34,523 bases of DNA. It comes from an uncultured Alphaproteobacteria bacterium. Its GTDB lineage: Bacteria; Pseudomonadota; Alphaproteobacteria; RF32; CAG-239. The notes beneath the pieces were generated by a model. It did no database searches, was not told the origin of the DNA, and saw nothing but the letters and a program-made list of their open reading frames with translations. The translations under genes and the position numbers were made by a program. This document shows, one piece after another, positions 7,975 to 17,731 of this stretch; the stretch's first letter is position 1, and every line of letters starts with the position of its first letter. The stretch spans positions 86,510 through 121,032 of the forward strand of contig CALXTM010000003.1 of the NCBI GenBank assembly GCA_944391415.1. Direction: 5' to 3'.

Positions 7975-8217
7975 TTACTCCTTAAAAGTTTTATCCAAAA
8001 TATCAATTAATGTTCCGGAATCGACATTATGATACTCAATCCCTTCGATAGTGATGTTAGGACCGTTTGCACATTGGTTGCAACATCTCAACCCTGTCAC
8101 TTCCAATTCTGCCTCAAGCTTATTGTCCTGAATATAGCGCATGATTGCTTGCAAATTTTTATTGTTACCTCTGGCAAAACAAGAGCTTCCCATACAAATT
8201 TGTATTTTTTTAGACAT
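7975..8217 (-). CDS. Small thioredoxin-fold [2Fe-2S] protein (HydD/NuoE-like)
   Basis: An 80-residue protein with CMGSSC (Cys8 and Cys13) and CCNQC, the four-Cys arrangement of thioredoxin-like [2Fe-2S] ferredoxins. It lies six bases upstream of the sensory hydrogenase, whose ribosome site is inside this gene's 3' end. By position it should pass electrons to or from the sensory hydrogenase, as its 91-residue relative does for the catalytic one. The two differ clearly in sequence, so this is not a recent duplication. Confidence 0.85.
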   Translation of the reverse strand: MSKKIQICMGSSCFARGNNKNLQAIMRYIQDNKLEAELEVTGLRCCNQCANGPNITIEGIEYHNVDSGTLIDILDKTFKE

Positions 8218-8253
8218 CCGCGCCTCCTCACTACCGAAGGGATTAAAGCTATC

Positions 8254-10848
8254 TTATATTTTTCCTTCAAATGCATCCAGATAAATTTTTCTGATATCTT
8301 CCATCAATGGATATACCGGGTTAGCACCTGTGCATTGATCATCAAAAGCATTTTCAACCAACCAATCAAGCTTGGCCTCAAAATCTTTTTTAGAAATTCC
8401 CCAGTCTTTGATTGATGCCGGAATATCAATTTCTTTTTTAAGCTCTGAAATTGCAGCAATCAAAGCCTCAACTTTTTCCTCGTCGGTTTTACCTTTGAGT
8501 TTCAAGTTGTTGGCAATTTGCGCATAACGCTTTTTAGCCTCTGGCACTTTATATTGCGGGAATATCGCCTGTTTGCGCGGACAATCAGTTGCATTATATT
8601 TGATAACCTGGCAAATTAACAACGCATTGGCAATTCCGTGCGGTATGTTAAACGCCGCACCCAATTTATGAGCCATCGAGTGACACAATCCCAAGAACGA
8701 GTTAGCAAATGCCATGCCGGCAATTGTAGCCGCATGATGCATTTTTTCTCTGGCAATTGGGTCATTCGCCCCGTTTTTATACGACCTTGGCAAATAACGG
8801 AATACTTGTTTGGCCGCTTCCAACGCCGTCGAGTTAGTAAAGTTGGTTGCCATAACCGAGACATAGGCCTCAATCGCATGTACCAAAGCATCAATTCCTC
8901 CGGCCGAGGTCAATCCTTTTGGCATATTATCAACAAAGTTGGCATCAACAATTGCCATATTGGGCGTCAAAGCATAATCGGCAATAGCATATTTCACATG
9001 ACTTACATCATCGGTAATAACCGCAAACGGTGTCACCTCTGATCCAGTACCCGATGTTGTGGGAATTGCCACCATCATGGCTTTTTTACCCAACTCACCG
9101 ATAGTGCAAATACGTTTTCTGATATCCATAAAACGCATTGCCACATCTTCAAATTCCAAATCGGGTCTTTCGTATTTAAGCCACATAATTTTGGCCGCAT
9201 CCATTGGAGACCCGCCGCCAAAAGATATAAAGACATCCGGCTTAAACACATTAACCATGACCAATGCCTCTTCAATTGTCGAAATAGTCGGATCAGGCTT
9301 AACATCGAAGAAAATTTGATATTCAATATTCATTTCTTCCAGCACATTGGTAATAGCGTTAACCATGCCCGAATCAAACAAATAACGGTCTGTTACAATA
9401 AATGCTCTTTTTTTGCCTTCCAATTCGCGCAACGCAAAATCGGTTGCTCCGCGTTTGAAATAAATTTTTGGCGGTACTCTAAACCACAACATATTTTCTC
9501 TCCTCTCGGCCACGGTTTTATAATTCAACAAATGCTTAACTCCGACGTTTTCACTAACAGAGTTTCCTCCCCATGAGCCACAGCCCAATGTCAAGGACGG
9601 TTCCAGTCTAAAGTTAAACAAATCGCCGATTCCGCCTTGCGAAGAAGGAGAATTAATAAGCAACCTTCCGGTCGGCAATTTTTTGGCAAAGTAATCAACT
9701 CTGTCTTGTTTTCTTGTATCAGTGTACAAAACGGAAGTATGCCCCATACCGCCGAGTTCAACCAAATGCAATGCTTTATCAACCGCTGTTTCAAAATCAT
9801 CAGCTTGATACAAACTCAAAATCGGTGATAATTTTTCATGCGCATATGGATTTGCCGCGTCAATCACCTTCTGTTCAGCCAACAAAACTTTAGTATGATC
9901 AGGTACATTGATACCGGCCATCTTAGCAATTTTAACTGCCGGCTGCCCCACAATCTCAGGGTTAACCCCTTTAGGTGTCAAAATTATTTTAGAAAGTTTT
10001 TCGGCCTCTTTGGCATTTAGCAAATAAGCCCCGCGCAATACAAATTCTTTCTTTACTTTTTCATAGACCTGTTTCAGCGCAATAACCGACTGCTCAGATG
10101 CACAAATCATTCCGTTATCAAACGTTTTTGACATCAAAATATATGATACGGCCATCTCCACATCAGCTGTTTCATCAATAATCGCCGGCACGTTTCCCGC
10201 TCCGACACCGAGTGCCGGTTTGCCTGATGAATAAGCCGCTTTAACCATTCCCGGACCACCGGTTGCCAAAATGCCGTCAATTAACGGGTGCGTCATCAAC
10301 AAATCAGTAAGCTCAATTGACGGTTCATCAATCCATCCAATAATGTTTTCCGGCGCACCGGCCTTAACTGCCGCCTCATAAACAACTTTTGCCGCGGCAA
10401 TTGTCGATTTTTTAGCCCGCGGATGCGGTGAAAATATAATGGCATTTCTGGTCTTAAGACAAATCAGGGATTTAAATATTGCAGTTGAGGTCGGATTGGT
10501 GGTTGGAACCACACCGGCCATAACTCCCAAAGGTTCCGCAACAATTTTAACCCCGTTAGTTTTGTCGGCTTTTATAATACCACAAGTCTTCTCGTTTTTA
10601 TATTTATTATAAATGTATTCCGAAGCAAAATGGTTTTTGATGATTTTATCCTCAACCACACCCATACCGGTATCTTCAACCGCCATTTTAGCCAGCGGAA
10701 TTCTGGCCTTATCGGCTGCTGTGGCTGCGGCCTTAAAAATTTTGTTAACCGTTTCCTGATCATATGTAGCAAAGATTCTTTGTGCCTCTTTAACTTTTTT
10801 GATCAGTCCGTCCAAATCTTTAACTGTCTTAATTTCTTTGTTTGCCAT
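8254..10848 (-). CDS. adhE: Bifunctional aldehyde/alcohol dehydrogenase AdhE
   Basis: An 864-residue cytoplasmic enzyme that reduces acetyl-CoA to acetaldehyde and then ethanol, consuming two NADH. The N-terminal CoA-acylating aldehyde dehydrogenase half (about 1-430) has the nucleophile in NGMICASEQ (about Cys249). The C-terminal iron alcohol dehydrogenase half carries FGGGSPMDAAK and GTGSEVTPF, with metal-site segments DALVHAIEAY and GLCHSMAHKLGA. Length is normal for AdhE (about 860-890). The frame is open to a GTG at 10878, but the ATG at 10848 gives the standard N-terminus. It starts 86 bases after the MsbA-like gene and is followed after 36 bases by the [2Fe-2S]/hydrogenase genes, so H2 and ethanol pathways may be co-expressed. 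Confidence 0.95.
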   Translation of the reverse strand: MANKEIKTVKDLDGLIKKVKEAQRIFATYDQETVNKIFKAAATAADKARIPLAKMAVEDTGMGVVEDKIIKNHFASEYIYNKYKNEKTCGIIKADKTNGVKIVAEPLGVMAGVVPTTNPTSTAIFKSLICLKTRNAIIFSPHPRAKKSTIAAAKVVYEAAVKAGAPENIIGWIDEPSIELTDLLMTHPLIDGILATGGPGMVKAAYSSGKPALGVGAGNVPAIIDETADVEMAVSYILMSKTFDNGMICASEQSVIALKQVYEKVKKEFVLRGAYLLNAKEAEKLSKIILTPKGVNPEIVGQPAVKIAKMAGINVPDHTKVLLAEQKVIDAANPYAHEKLSPILSLYQADDFETAVDKALHLVELGGMGHTSVLYTDTRKQDRVDYFAKKLPTGRLLINSPSSQGGIGDLFNFRLEPSLTLGCGSWGGNSVSENVGVKHLLNYKTVAERRENMLWFRVPPKIYFKRGATDFALRELEGKKRAFIVTDRYLFDSGMVNAITNVLEEMNIEYQIFFDVKPDPTISTIEEALVMVNVFKPDVFISFGGGSPMDAAKIMWLKYERPDLEFEDVAMRFMDIRKRICTIGELGKKAMMVAIPTTSGTGSEVTPFAVITDDVSHVKYAIADYALTPNMAIVDANFVDNMPKGLTSAGGIDALVHAIEAYVSVMATNFTNSTALEAAKQVFRYLPRSYKNGANDPIAREKMHHAATIAGMAFANSFLGLCHSMAHKLGAAFNIPHGIANALLICQVIKYNATDCPRKQAIFPQYKVPEAKKRYAQIANNLKLKGKTDEEKVEALIAAISELKKEIDIPASIKDWGISKKDFEAKLDWLVENAFDDQCTGANPVYPLMEDIRKIYLDAFEGKI

Positions 10849-10934
10849 TATCTGTGACCTTTCATAAAAATTCTTCACAATTTAAAGATGTTATTATTAA
10901 TTTATTAAAATAAGGTTTACCACCCAATATAAAG

Positions 10935-12698
10935 TTATTTTAGTTGCGACCTGTATAGTGATGCATATATCGAGTTTTGTTTCTTCAACAATTCATCATG
11001 TGTTCCCATCTCGACCAACTCGCCATAATTAATCACCACGATTTTATCTGCGTTTCTAACCGTTGAAAGCCTGTGAGCAATAATAAACACGGTTCTATCT
11101 TTCATCAGGTTGTCAACCGCCTGTTGTACCACGGCCTCCGACTTATTATCCAACGCCGAGGTTGCCTCATCCAAAATTACTACCGGTGCATTTTTCAAAA
11201 AGGCTCTGGCAATAGCAATACGCTGTTTTTGCCCTCCCGAAAGCAAGGTTCCTCTTTCTCCGATATTGGTATCCAACCCTTTATCCAAGTTGTTGATAAA
11301 TTCTTCCAAGCAAGCACTCTTGACAGCTGCTCTAACCTCTTCTTCAGTTGCATTTTCTTTACCCAGCATAATATTGTCGCGAATTGTTCCGCTAAACAAA
11401 AAATTATCCTGGAACACGATTGCAATATTATCTCGAAGCGAATCTAGCTCCAAATCCCGCACATCAATCCCGTCAAACAACAAATTGCCCGATGTAACAT
11501 CATAAAACCTCGGCAACAAATTAACCATTGTGGTTTTACCTCCGCCGGAGTTTCCGACAAAAGCAACCGTTTCGCCTTTTTTGATTTTAAGATTGATATG
11601 CTTTAACACCGGCTTGCCTGCAACATACTCAAAGCATACATCTTTATATTCAATTCCCTTTTTAAGGCCCGTAAGTTTAATTGCATCTTTTTTACTTGTT
11701 ATATCAGGTTTGCCGTCCAATAATTCAAACACTCTGTCCATCGCCATCAAAGCTGTCTGCACGGCATTAAAATTATTGCCGATTGCCTTAATCGGAGTAT
11801 ATAGCATAATCAGCGCCGCAATAAACGACACAAAGTTTCCTGGCGTAATAGCGTGAGTTACAATCAGATAACTTCCGAGCCAAATCACCGCAGCCACTCC
11901 GATTGACACAATAAAATGCATCATCGGCGACATTATTCCGGTCCTTTGTGTCATCTTAATACCAAGCTTAAAACATTGATGCAATGTTTCGCTAAACTTT
12001 TTTTCTTGATAGTCATACAAATTATAAGAGCTGATTATTCTGTTGCCGTTAAATGTTTCATTAAAATGTGTTACCACGGCCGAACCGGAAAAGACCGTTT
12101 TATCCATAATTGTTTTTATTCTTTTTTTAACCGTGGTCAGCGGATACAACGCAACACCCAAGATCACCACAGCTACAATCGCCAGTTGCCAAGAATTATA
12201 AAACAACACACATATCAACGCAACCGACGAAAACAAACGTGTCGTGAATAATTTCAAATTAGCCAACAACCCGTTGCAGCTCGTATCTACATCATTGTTA
12301 AATCTAAAAACTATTTCACCCGAATTTCTTTTGTCAAAAAAAGCTGCATTATAATGCAATAATTTTTTAAACAAATCAATTTTCAACCCTATTGAGACTT
12401 TCTGCCCGACCCAGGTATTAAGATATGTTGCCGAATAGTTGAATATGCTCTGTATCAGAGTAAACAATATAATCAAAATCGGAATAAACGTTGTATAATT
12501 AGTTCCTTTTTCAATCATTACAATATCCATATAAGGCTTCAATGCCCAAGCAATCACCGCGTCCATCGCGCCTATCGGAATTGTTATCAACAAAGCAAGT
12601 ACCGCCCGTCCCCAATATGGTTTGACATACTTCCACATTTTTTTATAGTTGCGGCACATCTGCGAACTAAGAAATTTTTCTTTGAATTTTATAAACAT
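10935..12698 (-). CDS. msbA: ABC exporter, MsbA-like (lipid A/lipid flippase family)
   Basis: A 587-residue half-transporter: an inner-membrane domain with six helices (about 30-310) fused to an ATPase. Walker A is GNSGGGKTT (382-390), the signature LSGGQ (486-490), Walker B VVILDEATSALD (506-517) and the switch His lies in IIAHRLS. The layout and length match MsbA, which flips lipid A-core across the inner membrane. MsbA and other lipid or drug exporters are hard to separate by sequence, so the substrate is inferred. It follows the histidine kinase after 73 bases on the same strand. Confidence 0.8.
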   Translation of the reverse strand: MFIKFKEKFLSSQMCRNYKKMWKYVKPYWGRAVLALLITIPIGAMDAVIAWALKPYMDIVMIEKGTNYTTFIPILIILFTLIQSIFNYSATYLNTWVGQKVSIGLKIDLFKKLLHYNAAFFDKRNSGEIVFRFNNDVDTSCNGLLANLKLFTTRLFSSVALICVLFYNSWQLAIVAVVILGVALYPLTTVKKRIKTIMDKTVFSGSAVVTHFNETFNGNRIISSYNLYDYQEKKFSETLHQCFKLGIKMTQRTGIMSPMMHFIVSIGVAAVIWLGSYLIVTHAITPGNFVSFIAALIMLYTPIKAIGNNFNAVQTALMAMDRVFELLDGKPDITSKKDAIKLTGLKKGIEYKDVCFEYVAGKPVLKHINLKIKKGETVAFVGNSGGGKTTMVNLLPRFYDVTSGNLLFDGIDVRDLELDSLRDNIAIVFQDNFLFSGTIRDNIMLGKENATEEEVRAAVKSACLEEFINNLDKGLDTNIGERGTLLSGGQKQRIAIARAFLKNAPVVILDEATSALDNKSEAVVQQAVDNLMKDRTVFIIAHRLSTVRNADKIVVINYGELVEMGTHDELLKKQNSIYASLYRSQLK

Positions 12699-12771
12699 TT
12701 GTCATCACTGCATTATTAAAATCGTAAAGCAGTCTAAGCCAAATCTAAAATAATTGCAAATGCTTTTATTG

Positions 12772-14166
12772 TTATATCCGCACCTCAAACAAACTATAGC
12801 ATTTTGGTTTTGACCTCACCTTAATATCAGCCCCTATTACATTGCTGATTTTTTCCACAATACTAAGCCCCAACCCGGCACCGCCGCGCTGTCTGTCTTT
12901 TAATGTGTTACATTGATAAAATGCGTCAAATATATGTTTTTGTTTAGTTTTATCAATTCCTATACCGTCATCAATCACCCAAAATTTATTTTTATTATTG
13001 CCGACCTTAATCTTGCTTTTGGCATATTTAAGAGCATTGCTCAACAAATTTCGTACAATTCTTTCAACCAAAAAGCTATCTTGATTTATCATAACATTTT
13101 CAATTCTTAGGCCTATTGTTATGCCTCTTCCGGCGGCCATTTCCTCATATTCGTCACAAATTCGTTTTAATAAATCGCCTAGGTCAAAATCATGTGCTTC
13201 AAACACCATTCCGCCGGAATCAAGTTTTGAAATATCCAAAAAATTATTAACCATCCCTGATAAATTGCGGCTTAGTGTGCTCAATTTATCGGCAATTTCT
13301 GTATGTTTCTCCATTGGCGCTTGCTTAAGCCCTTCTATAAACAGATTCATTGCCTGCAACGGCTGCCGAATATCATGGCTTGCTTGTGCCAAAAAGTATG
13401 ATTTTGCCAAATTGGCCTCCTCTGCGGATACTTTGGCCTCCTGCAAATCATGTTGTGCTTTTGCCAAATCGCTTATATCTTGAAAAGCTCCGGCTATTTT
13501 TGCCTCTCCGTTTTCATAAATTATTCCTGCCATAAATCGACAATGTTTAAGTACCCCGCTTGGAGTAACAATTCTTGCGTTTCCTCTAATATCTTTATGT
13601 GTTCCGATTAACTCTCTAAGCTTTTGTTTATATAATTTCAAATCATCAGGATGAATTAGTTCTCTTATCAAATTTTGATGATATGTTTTGCTTTGTTTTT
13701 CCACCCCAAATATTTTATACATTTCATCCGACCAATAAAATCTTTTAAGAGCAAGATCAAGCTCCCAATATCCCAACTTAGCAATTCTTTCGGCAAACAT
13801 CATTCTTTGCCCGCTCAAATACAACAAATGAGCCTGTCTTCTTTTTTCCGTAATATCTTCAAGCGAAATCCAGACATTACTGTCTTTGGGGTAAATATAG
13901 GTCAAATAAAATCTGTCTTGCAGCGTCCAATAAAAATGATGTGGATATTGTTGATAGAATGCCGTATTGATATTTTGCATCAGTATGGCAAAATCATCCT
14001 CTGACATCAAATTGCGCAGAGATGCATTTTTATTTCGTATATTGGCAAATACACATGCCGCTTTGGCATTAAAAAACAAAATTTTTCCGGCTTTATTTGT
14101 CTCAAGCAACCCATTAGTCGCAATATCGGCAACAAACTCCGGTGCAACAGTTTTTATATCATTCAT
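12772..14166 (-). CDS. PAS-domain sensor histidine kinase without a visible partner
   Basis: A 464-residue protein. Two PAS-like regions (about 10-105 and 120-235; the second has the PAS_3-type ending IAGAFQDISD), a short coiled coil, a HisKA domain with the phosphoacceptor in ASHDIRQPLQ (His264) and an HATPase domain with NLLSNALKYA (Asn377), DDGIGI (399-404) and GGAGLGLSIV (428-437). No membrane helix or signal peptide is seen, so it probably senses a cytoplasmic signal. It has no receiver domain and no response regulator is nearby. It starts eight bases after the DUF4340 gene, so it is likely expressed with the Gld-type ABC transporter. Confidence 0.9.
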   Translation of the reverse strand: MNDIKTVAPEFVADIATNGLLETNKAGKILFFNAKAACVFANIRNKNASLRNLMSEDDFAILMQNINTAFYQQYPHHFYWTLQDRFYLTYIYPKDSNVWISLEDITEKRRQAHLLYLSGQRMMFAERIAKLGYWELDLALKRFYWSDEMYKIFGVEKQSKTYHQNLIRELIHPDDLKLYKQKLRELIGTHKDIRGNARIVTPSGVLKHCRFMAGIIYENGEAKIAGAFQDISDLAKAQHDLQEAKVSAEEANLAKSYFLAQASHDIRQPLQAMNLFIEGLKQAPMEKHTEIADKLSTLSRNLSGMVNNFLDISKLDSGGMVFEAHDFDLGDLLKRICDEYEEMAAGRGITIGLRIENVMINQDSFLVERIVRNLLSNALKYAKSKIKVGNNKNKFWVIDDGIGIDKTKQKHIFDAFYQCNTLKDRQRGGAGLGLSIVEKISNVIGADIKVRSKPKCYSLFEVRI

Positions 14167-14174
14167 CTTTCCAA

Positions 14175-15149
14175 TTATATCAAACGAAAATCTCTCAAAA
14201 TATGCCCTTGTCGCGGAGATATTCTAAAATACCATCCGTCATACAAGAAGCTGTTTCCTTTGATATAATCATTGATTGTCGACATTGGTAGAGGTGTGGT
14301 TGTCAATTTTATATTAAGCCATACATCTTTTTTATCATAATAAAGCTGACATACAAATTTCAAACCATACAAAGTAACAACCTCAATTTTTTTACTTGGC
14401 AACTTATCCAAGCCTTTGCCATAAAAATTTTCTGTATTTTTGGCCTCGTCAATATGTATTGCCGCCAAAACATTCAACAACGCCTCAACATTGATATTCT
14501 TGCCCAAATTATTTACAAAATATTTTGATTTTCCTTTTCTTTGAGCCCAATCGTTATCAATTTTGATGCTTTCCACCTGCTCTTTTGGCATCGAGACGAC
14601 AGGTCTTGGTAGCCAATATCCAGACACCAACGGCAGATTAAAATTACCATCAATCAACCACACCCTATCATCCTGTGGTTGTTTGGCAAAAAAATATTTT
14701 TCTTCGGCATCAGGCAGCCCTACAATCATTTCATCCAACATCTCGTCAGCAATAAATGTTTGAATAAGCATACCGCTGTCTTTTTTGTGTTCTTGAGGAT
14801 TTAACAAATAATTTTCTTGTAAAATATTTTTACTTTCCGGCAAACTGATAACATAAACACTATGATTAAGCGCATCCAAGAACTGATTTATCAACTTAAA
14901 ATCGGCAAAATATTCATCTTGCTTGCTTACCAGCCAAAAACTTTTCTTTTGCTTTAGCTCAATCACATCATCGGCAGTAGTAATTACAATACGATCCACC
15001 TCATCTCCCAGGTCATATGTCCTTGCAAACACAAGTTTACCCTGCAACTTTGCCTCGTTTTGCCGGCTCTTAAAACAGCTTATCGCCAGCACCGCCGCCA
15101 AAGCAACTAAGGCCAGCCCCACAACCGCCAACAAACTTTTCTTGTTCAT
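14175..15149 (-). CDS. DUF4340 membrane-anchored protein of a Gld-type ABC system
   Basis: A 324-residue protein with an N-terminal membrane anchor (about 6-26) and a periplasmic part. The segment DEVDRIVITTADDVIELKQK and the following FWLV resemble the repeated beta units of DUF4340. The family occurs next to GldG-like proteins, probably as an accessory of the transporter. The start codon overlaps the GldG-like stop by four bases (ATGA). Function is unknown; the call rests on family resemblance and context. Confidence 0.7.
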   Translation of the reverse strand: MNKKSLLAVVGLALVALAAVLAISCFKSRQNEAKLQGKLVFARTYDLGDEVDRIVITTADDVIELKQKKSFWLVSKQDEYFADFKLINQFLDALNHSVYVISLPESKNILQENYLLNPQEHKKDSGMLIQTFIADEMLDEMIVGLPDAEEKYFFAKQPQDDRVWLIDGNFNLPLVSGYWLPRPVVSMPKEQVESIKIDNDWAQRKGKSKYFVNNLGKNINVEALLNVLAAIHIDEAKNTENFYGKGLDKLPSKKIEVVTLYGLKFVCQLYYDKKDVWLNIKLTTTPLPMSTINDYIKGNSFLYDGWYFRISPRQGHILRDFRLI

Positions 15150-16984
15150 TTAATCAACTCCGCTATTTTTTGCCTGCTTTTTCGTTCATATATATAATAA
15201 ATTATTGCCATTGCCAACGCCATAATTAGTGGAACAAATACAATCATCATCCACAGCACAACAGATCTGTAAAAGAGATATTGCTGTTCCACCGTATAGT
15301 TAATTTTTTCCAGTCTGCGTTCTTCTTCTGCCTCCTGACGCTGCAATTCTTCCAAATCTTTAATATCTTTAATCATGGTCAATTTGTTATCTAGGGTATC
15401 TTCTTTTTTCAGTGTTTTTTGTTGCCTTATTTTTAACAAATTTGTTGCCGTAATCATTTTGTCTGCCAAATATTCGTTTTCTGCTTTTTGATACACAACA
15501 TCTCTGATGTCTGCATGTTGATACTTTTTATTATTGGCGACCAATGTCACATATCCGCTGTTGCTCATATAATCCAACACCCTAAACAAGAAACTCATAT
15601 TATCAGAATCTTGTTCTTTTTTTTGCCATAAATCAGACATCACCATGTCGGCATCCGCCAACAGCAGTAATTTTCCGTTTTTAACCGACACACTCAAAAA
15701 AGGCGGCATAGTTTTTAGTATATCCGGATCATAGCTCAACGGCCCGCCAAAAGCCGATCTAAAATCACCTTCAAGCAATATTGCCACCGGATATTCCCTT
15801 TGTGTCAGCCGATATTTTGTTGACAAAGTATCAATCCCCATTTTTCCCACATCGGCAATTGGCATCTCTCCGCTTTTTCCCGTAATTTTCAGCAATACTT
15901 TGGTGTTTATATTTTGGTTTGGTGCATATTCAAAAAAACCGCTGTGGCTCAAATATATTTTGCCCAATCCTTTATTAATTGATGTCTCATCACCATCTTC
16001 TCCGTTTATAATCGGTTTTAGCGGATATTTTATTTTTCGTCCGTCAAGCATCACTGTCTGTGCGTTTTCCCCATTTCCGACCACCACATCATCATGATAC
16101 ACGACCCCGTTTTGCCTCAGCAATTTGTCAAGTCCGCTATCGTATTTTTCATAGGTTTCTTGATTGGCAAACCTCATTTCCGAAAAGGCATCAAGCATAA
16201 TTATAACATTACCGCCACGCAGCAAATATTGGTCTATTGCATACGCTCCAAGCACTGACAAATTAAACGGATAGAACACCAACAACACATCGACGTTTTG
16301 CGGCACATCTGCACTTTCATCATCCAAGGCCACAACCTGATAACCATGTTTTTCCATCTCGGTTATAAACGGATAATTATCTGCCCTAATCAGCGGATGT
16401 TTTGGGTCTGCCACCCGAAAAATCGGTGATATTACTCCCACCACCGGCATTTTTTCGGCCGCCAAAATCGACAATGCATTAGTAATTTTTTCTTCCAAAT
16501 TTTCCGCATCATCTGGCACCAACCGTCCCATAATTTTTTGACTTCCGCTTTCATTGGTAAACACCATCCCCAAATAACCGTATCTTTCCCCGTTTGCAAA
16601 TACAAATTCTTCCATACCAGCCTTTTGGGCTTCAAGTTGTGTATTGGTAAACGGCTGGGTTTCAATCACCGTCAAACTTATTTTAGAGTTGCTTTCGCTT
16701 TCATATTTTTCCAATATTTTGCGTACATATTCGGCATAATTTCCAAGCTGTTGATTTTTATCTGCCAAATTTTTATCTTTATATAATCTGACAGCAATAT
16801 ATTTTTGATTTTTTTGTAAAAATCTTTCGGTTTCCTCTGACAGACTAAAACGTCTGTCGCTCGTTGTATCAAACCTAATCTTGTCAAACAACAAATTTCC
16901 AAGACAAGCCAGGATGATAAGCGCTGCTATTGTGCTCATGGCAAAAACAGTTATTTTCCATTTTTTTATATTGCCAAGTTTCAT
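15146..16984 (-). CDS. GldG-like auxiliary component of an ABC transporter
   Basis: A 612-residue protein with one N-terminal helix (about 12-33), a large extracytoplasmic domain and a C-terminal helix (about 577-602) followed by a basic end. The region from about 45 to 270 matches the ABC_transp_aux family (RRFSLSEETERFLQK, then the GVISP and FYPFNLS parts). The typical ...GGNVIIMLD segment of GldG is present. In Bacteroidetes GldG helps gliding and secretion; in other phyla the same gene set has no assigned role. It lies two bases after the permease gene. Confidence 0.8.
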   Translation of the reverse strand: MKLGNIKKWKITVFAMSTIAALIILACLGNLLFDKIRFDTTSDRRFSLSEETERFLQKNQKYIAVRLYKDKNLADKNQQLGNYAEYVRKILEKYESESNSKISLTVIETQPFTNTQLEAQKAGMEEFVFANGERYGYLGMVFTNESGSQKIMGRLVPDDAENLEEKITNALSILAAEKMPVVGVISPIFRVADPKHPLIRADNYPFITEMEKHGYQVVALDDESADVPQNVDVLLVFYPFNLSVLGAYAIDQYLLRGGNVIIMLDAFSEMRFANQETYEKYDSGLDKLLRQNGVVYHDDVVVGNGENAQTVMLDGRKIKYPLKPIINGEDGDETSINKGLGKIYLSHSGFFEYAPNQNINTKVLLKITGKSGEMPIADVGKMGIDTLSTKYRLTQREYPVAILLEGDFRSAFGGPLSYDPDILKTMPPFLSVSVKNGKLLLLADADMVMSDLWQKKEQDSDNMSFLFRVLDYMSNSGYVTLVANNKKYQHADIRDVVYQKAENEYLADKMITATNLLKIRQQKTLKKEDTLDNKLTMIKDIKDLEELQRQEAEEERRLEKINYTVEQQYLFYRSVVLWMMIVFVPLIMALAMAIIYYIYERKSRQKIAELIK

Positions 16985-16986
16985 GC

Positions 16987-17718
16987 TTATCTCCTTTTAT
17001 ACTCAACGGCAATCAGGCTTATCCAAAGCGAAGCAGCTATCAACAATCCGAAATATACCAAAGCCGCCAAGCTTATTTCTCCCATAATCATGTTTTCAAA
17101 TTGCCACCTAAAATCACAAGCCCTTGCCAATTCCTCCGGCAATATATCAGCAGGCATTATTTTGAGCAACCAGGTCCCGGGATTTGCCATCACAAACAAC
17201 ACACACAAACCCATTGCCGTCAAAAACGCTGCTATCGCGTTATAGCAAAATGTTGCAGCCATTGTCGACAAAGCACACAAACTTCCGGCCATAAAAAACG
17301 TAGCCAAATAATTTAGCAAAATCCACTTATTATCCAGCGACACCATCTGTGCTATTATTGCCCACATTCCAACCGATGAAAGTATCATAATCATGCTTAT
17401 TGACCACGCAGCCAAAAACTTACCCCAAACGAGCGCCGCTATTTTTATAGGCTGAGTTAATATAATCTCCAATGTATTATATTTATATTCATCGGCCCAC
17501 AATCTCATTGTCAAAACCGGAATAATTGTTGCCAATATTCCCGGTTGATATATAAAAAACTGCGCCATATTCTCAGATGTATTACTGTAAAAATCAGTTC
17601 CATAAAACAACAATCCGGCAGATATTGCCGCATATACAAACACCACCAGATAAATCATTTTGCTCTGAAAATAAAACCAAAACTCTTTGCTTGCACAAGT
17701 CATTATATCTTTTATCAT
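16987..17718 (-). CDS. ABC-2 type permease (GldF-like)
   Basis: A 243-residue, very hydrophobic protein with about six helices and a cytoplasmic N-terminus, typical of ABC-2 permeases. The motif RLWADEYKYNTLEIILTQPI is characteristic of the GldF-type family (E-x-x-x-G/N-T-x-E-x-L-x-T-x-P). It is 13 bases downstream of the ATPase gene and two bases upstream of the GldG-like gene, forming one unit. Confidence 0.85.
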   Translation of the reverse strand: MIKDIMTCASKEFWFYFQSKMIYLVVFVYAAISAGLLFYGTDFYSNTSENMAQFFIYQPGILATIIPVLTMRLWADEYKYNTLEIILTQPIKIAALVWGKFLAAWSISMIMILSSVGMWAIIAQMVSLDNKWILLNYLATFFMAGSLCALSTMAATFCYNAIAAFLTAMGLCVLFVMANPGTWLLKIMPADILPEELARACDFRWQFENMIMGEISLAALVYFGLLIAASLWISLIAVEYKRR

Positions 17719-17731
17719 TTAATTCTTCCGC

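Noticed and set aside
3288..8217. NADH-linked trimeric or bifurcating hydrogenase (HydABC)
   Set aside because: No NuoF/HydB-like flavoprotein is encoded in the window, and the catalytic enzyme is group B-like.
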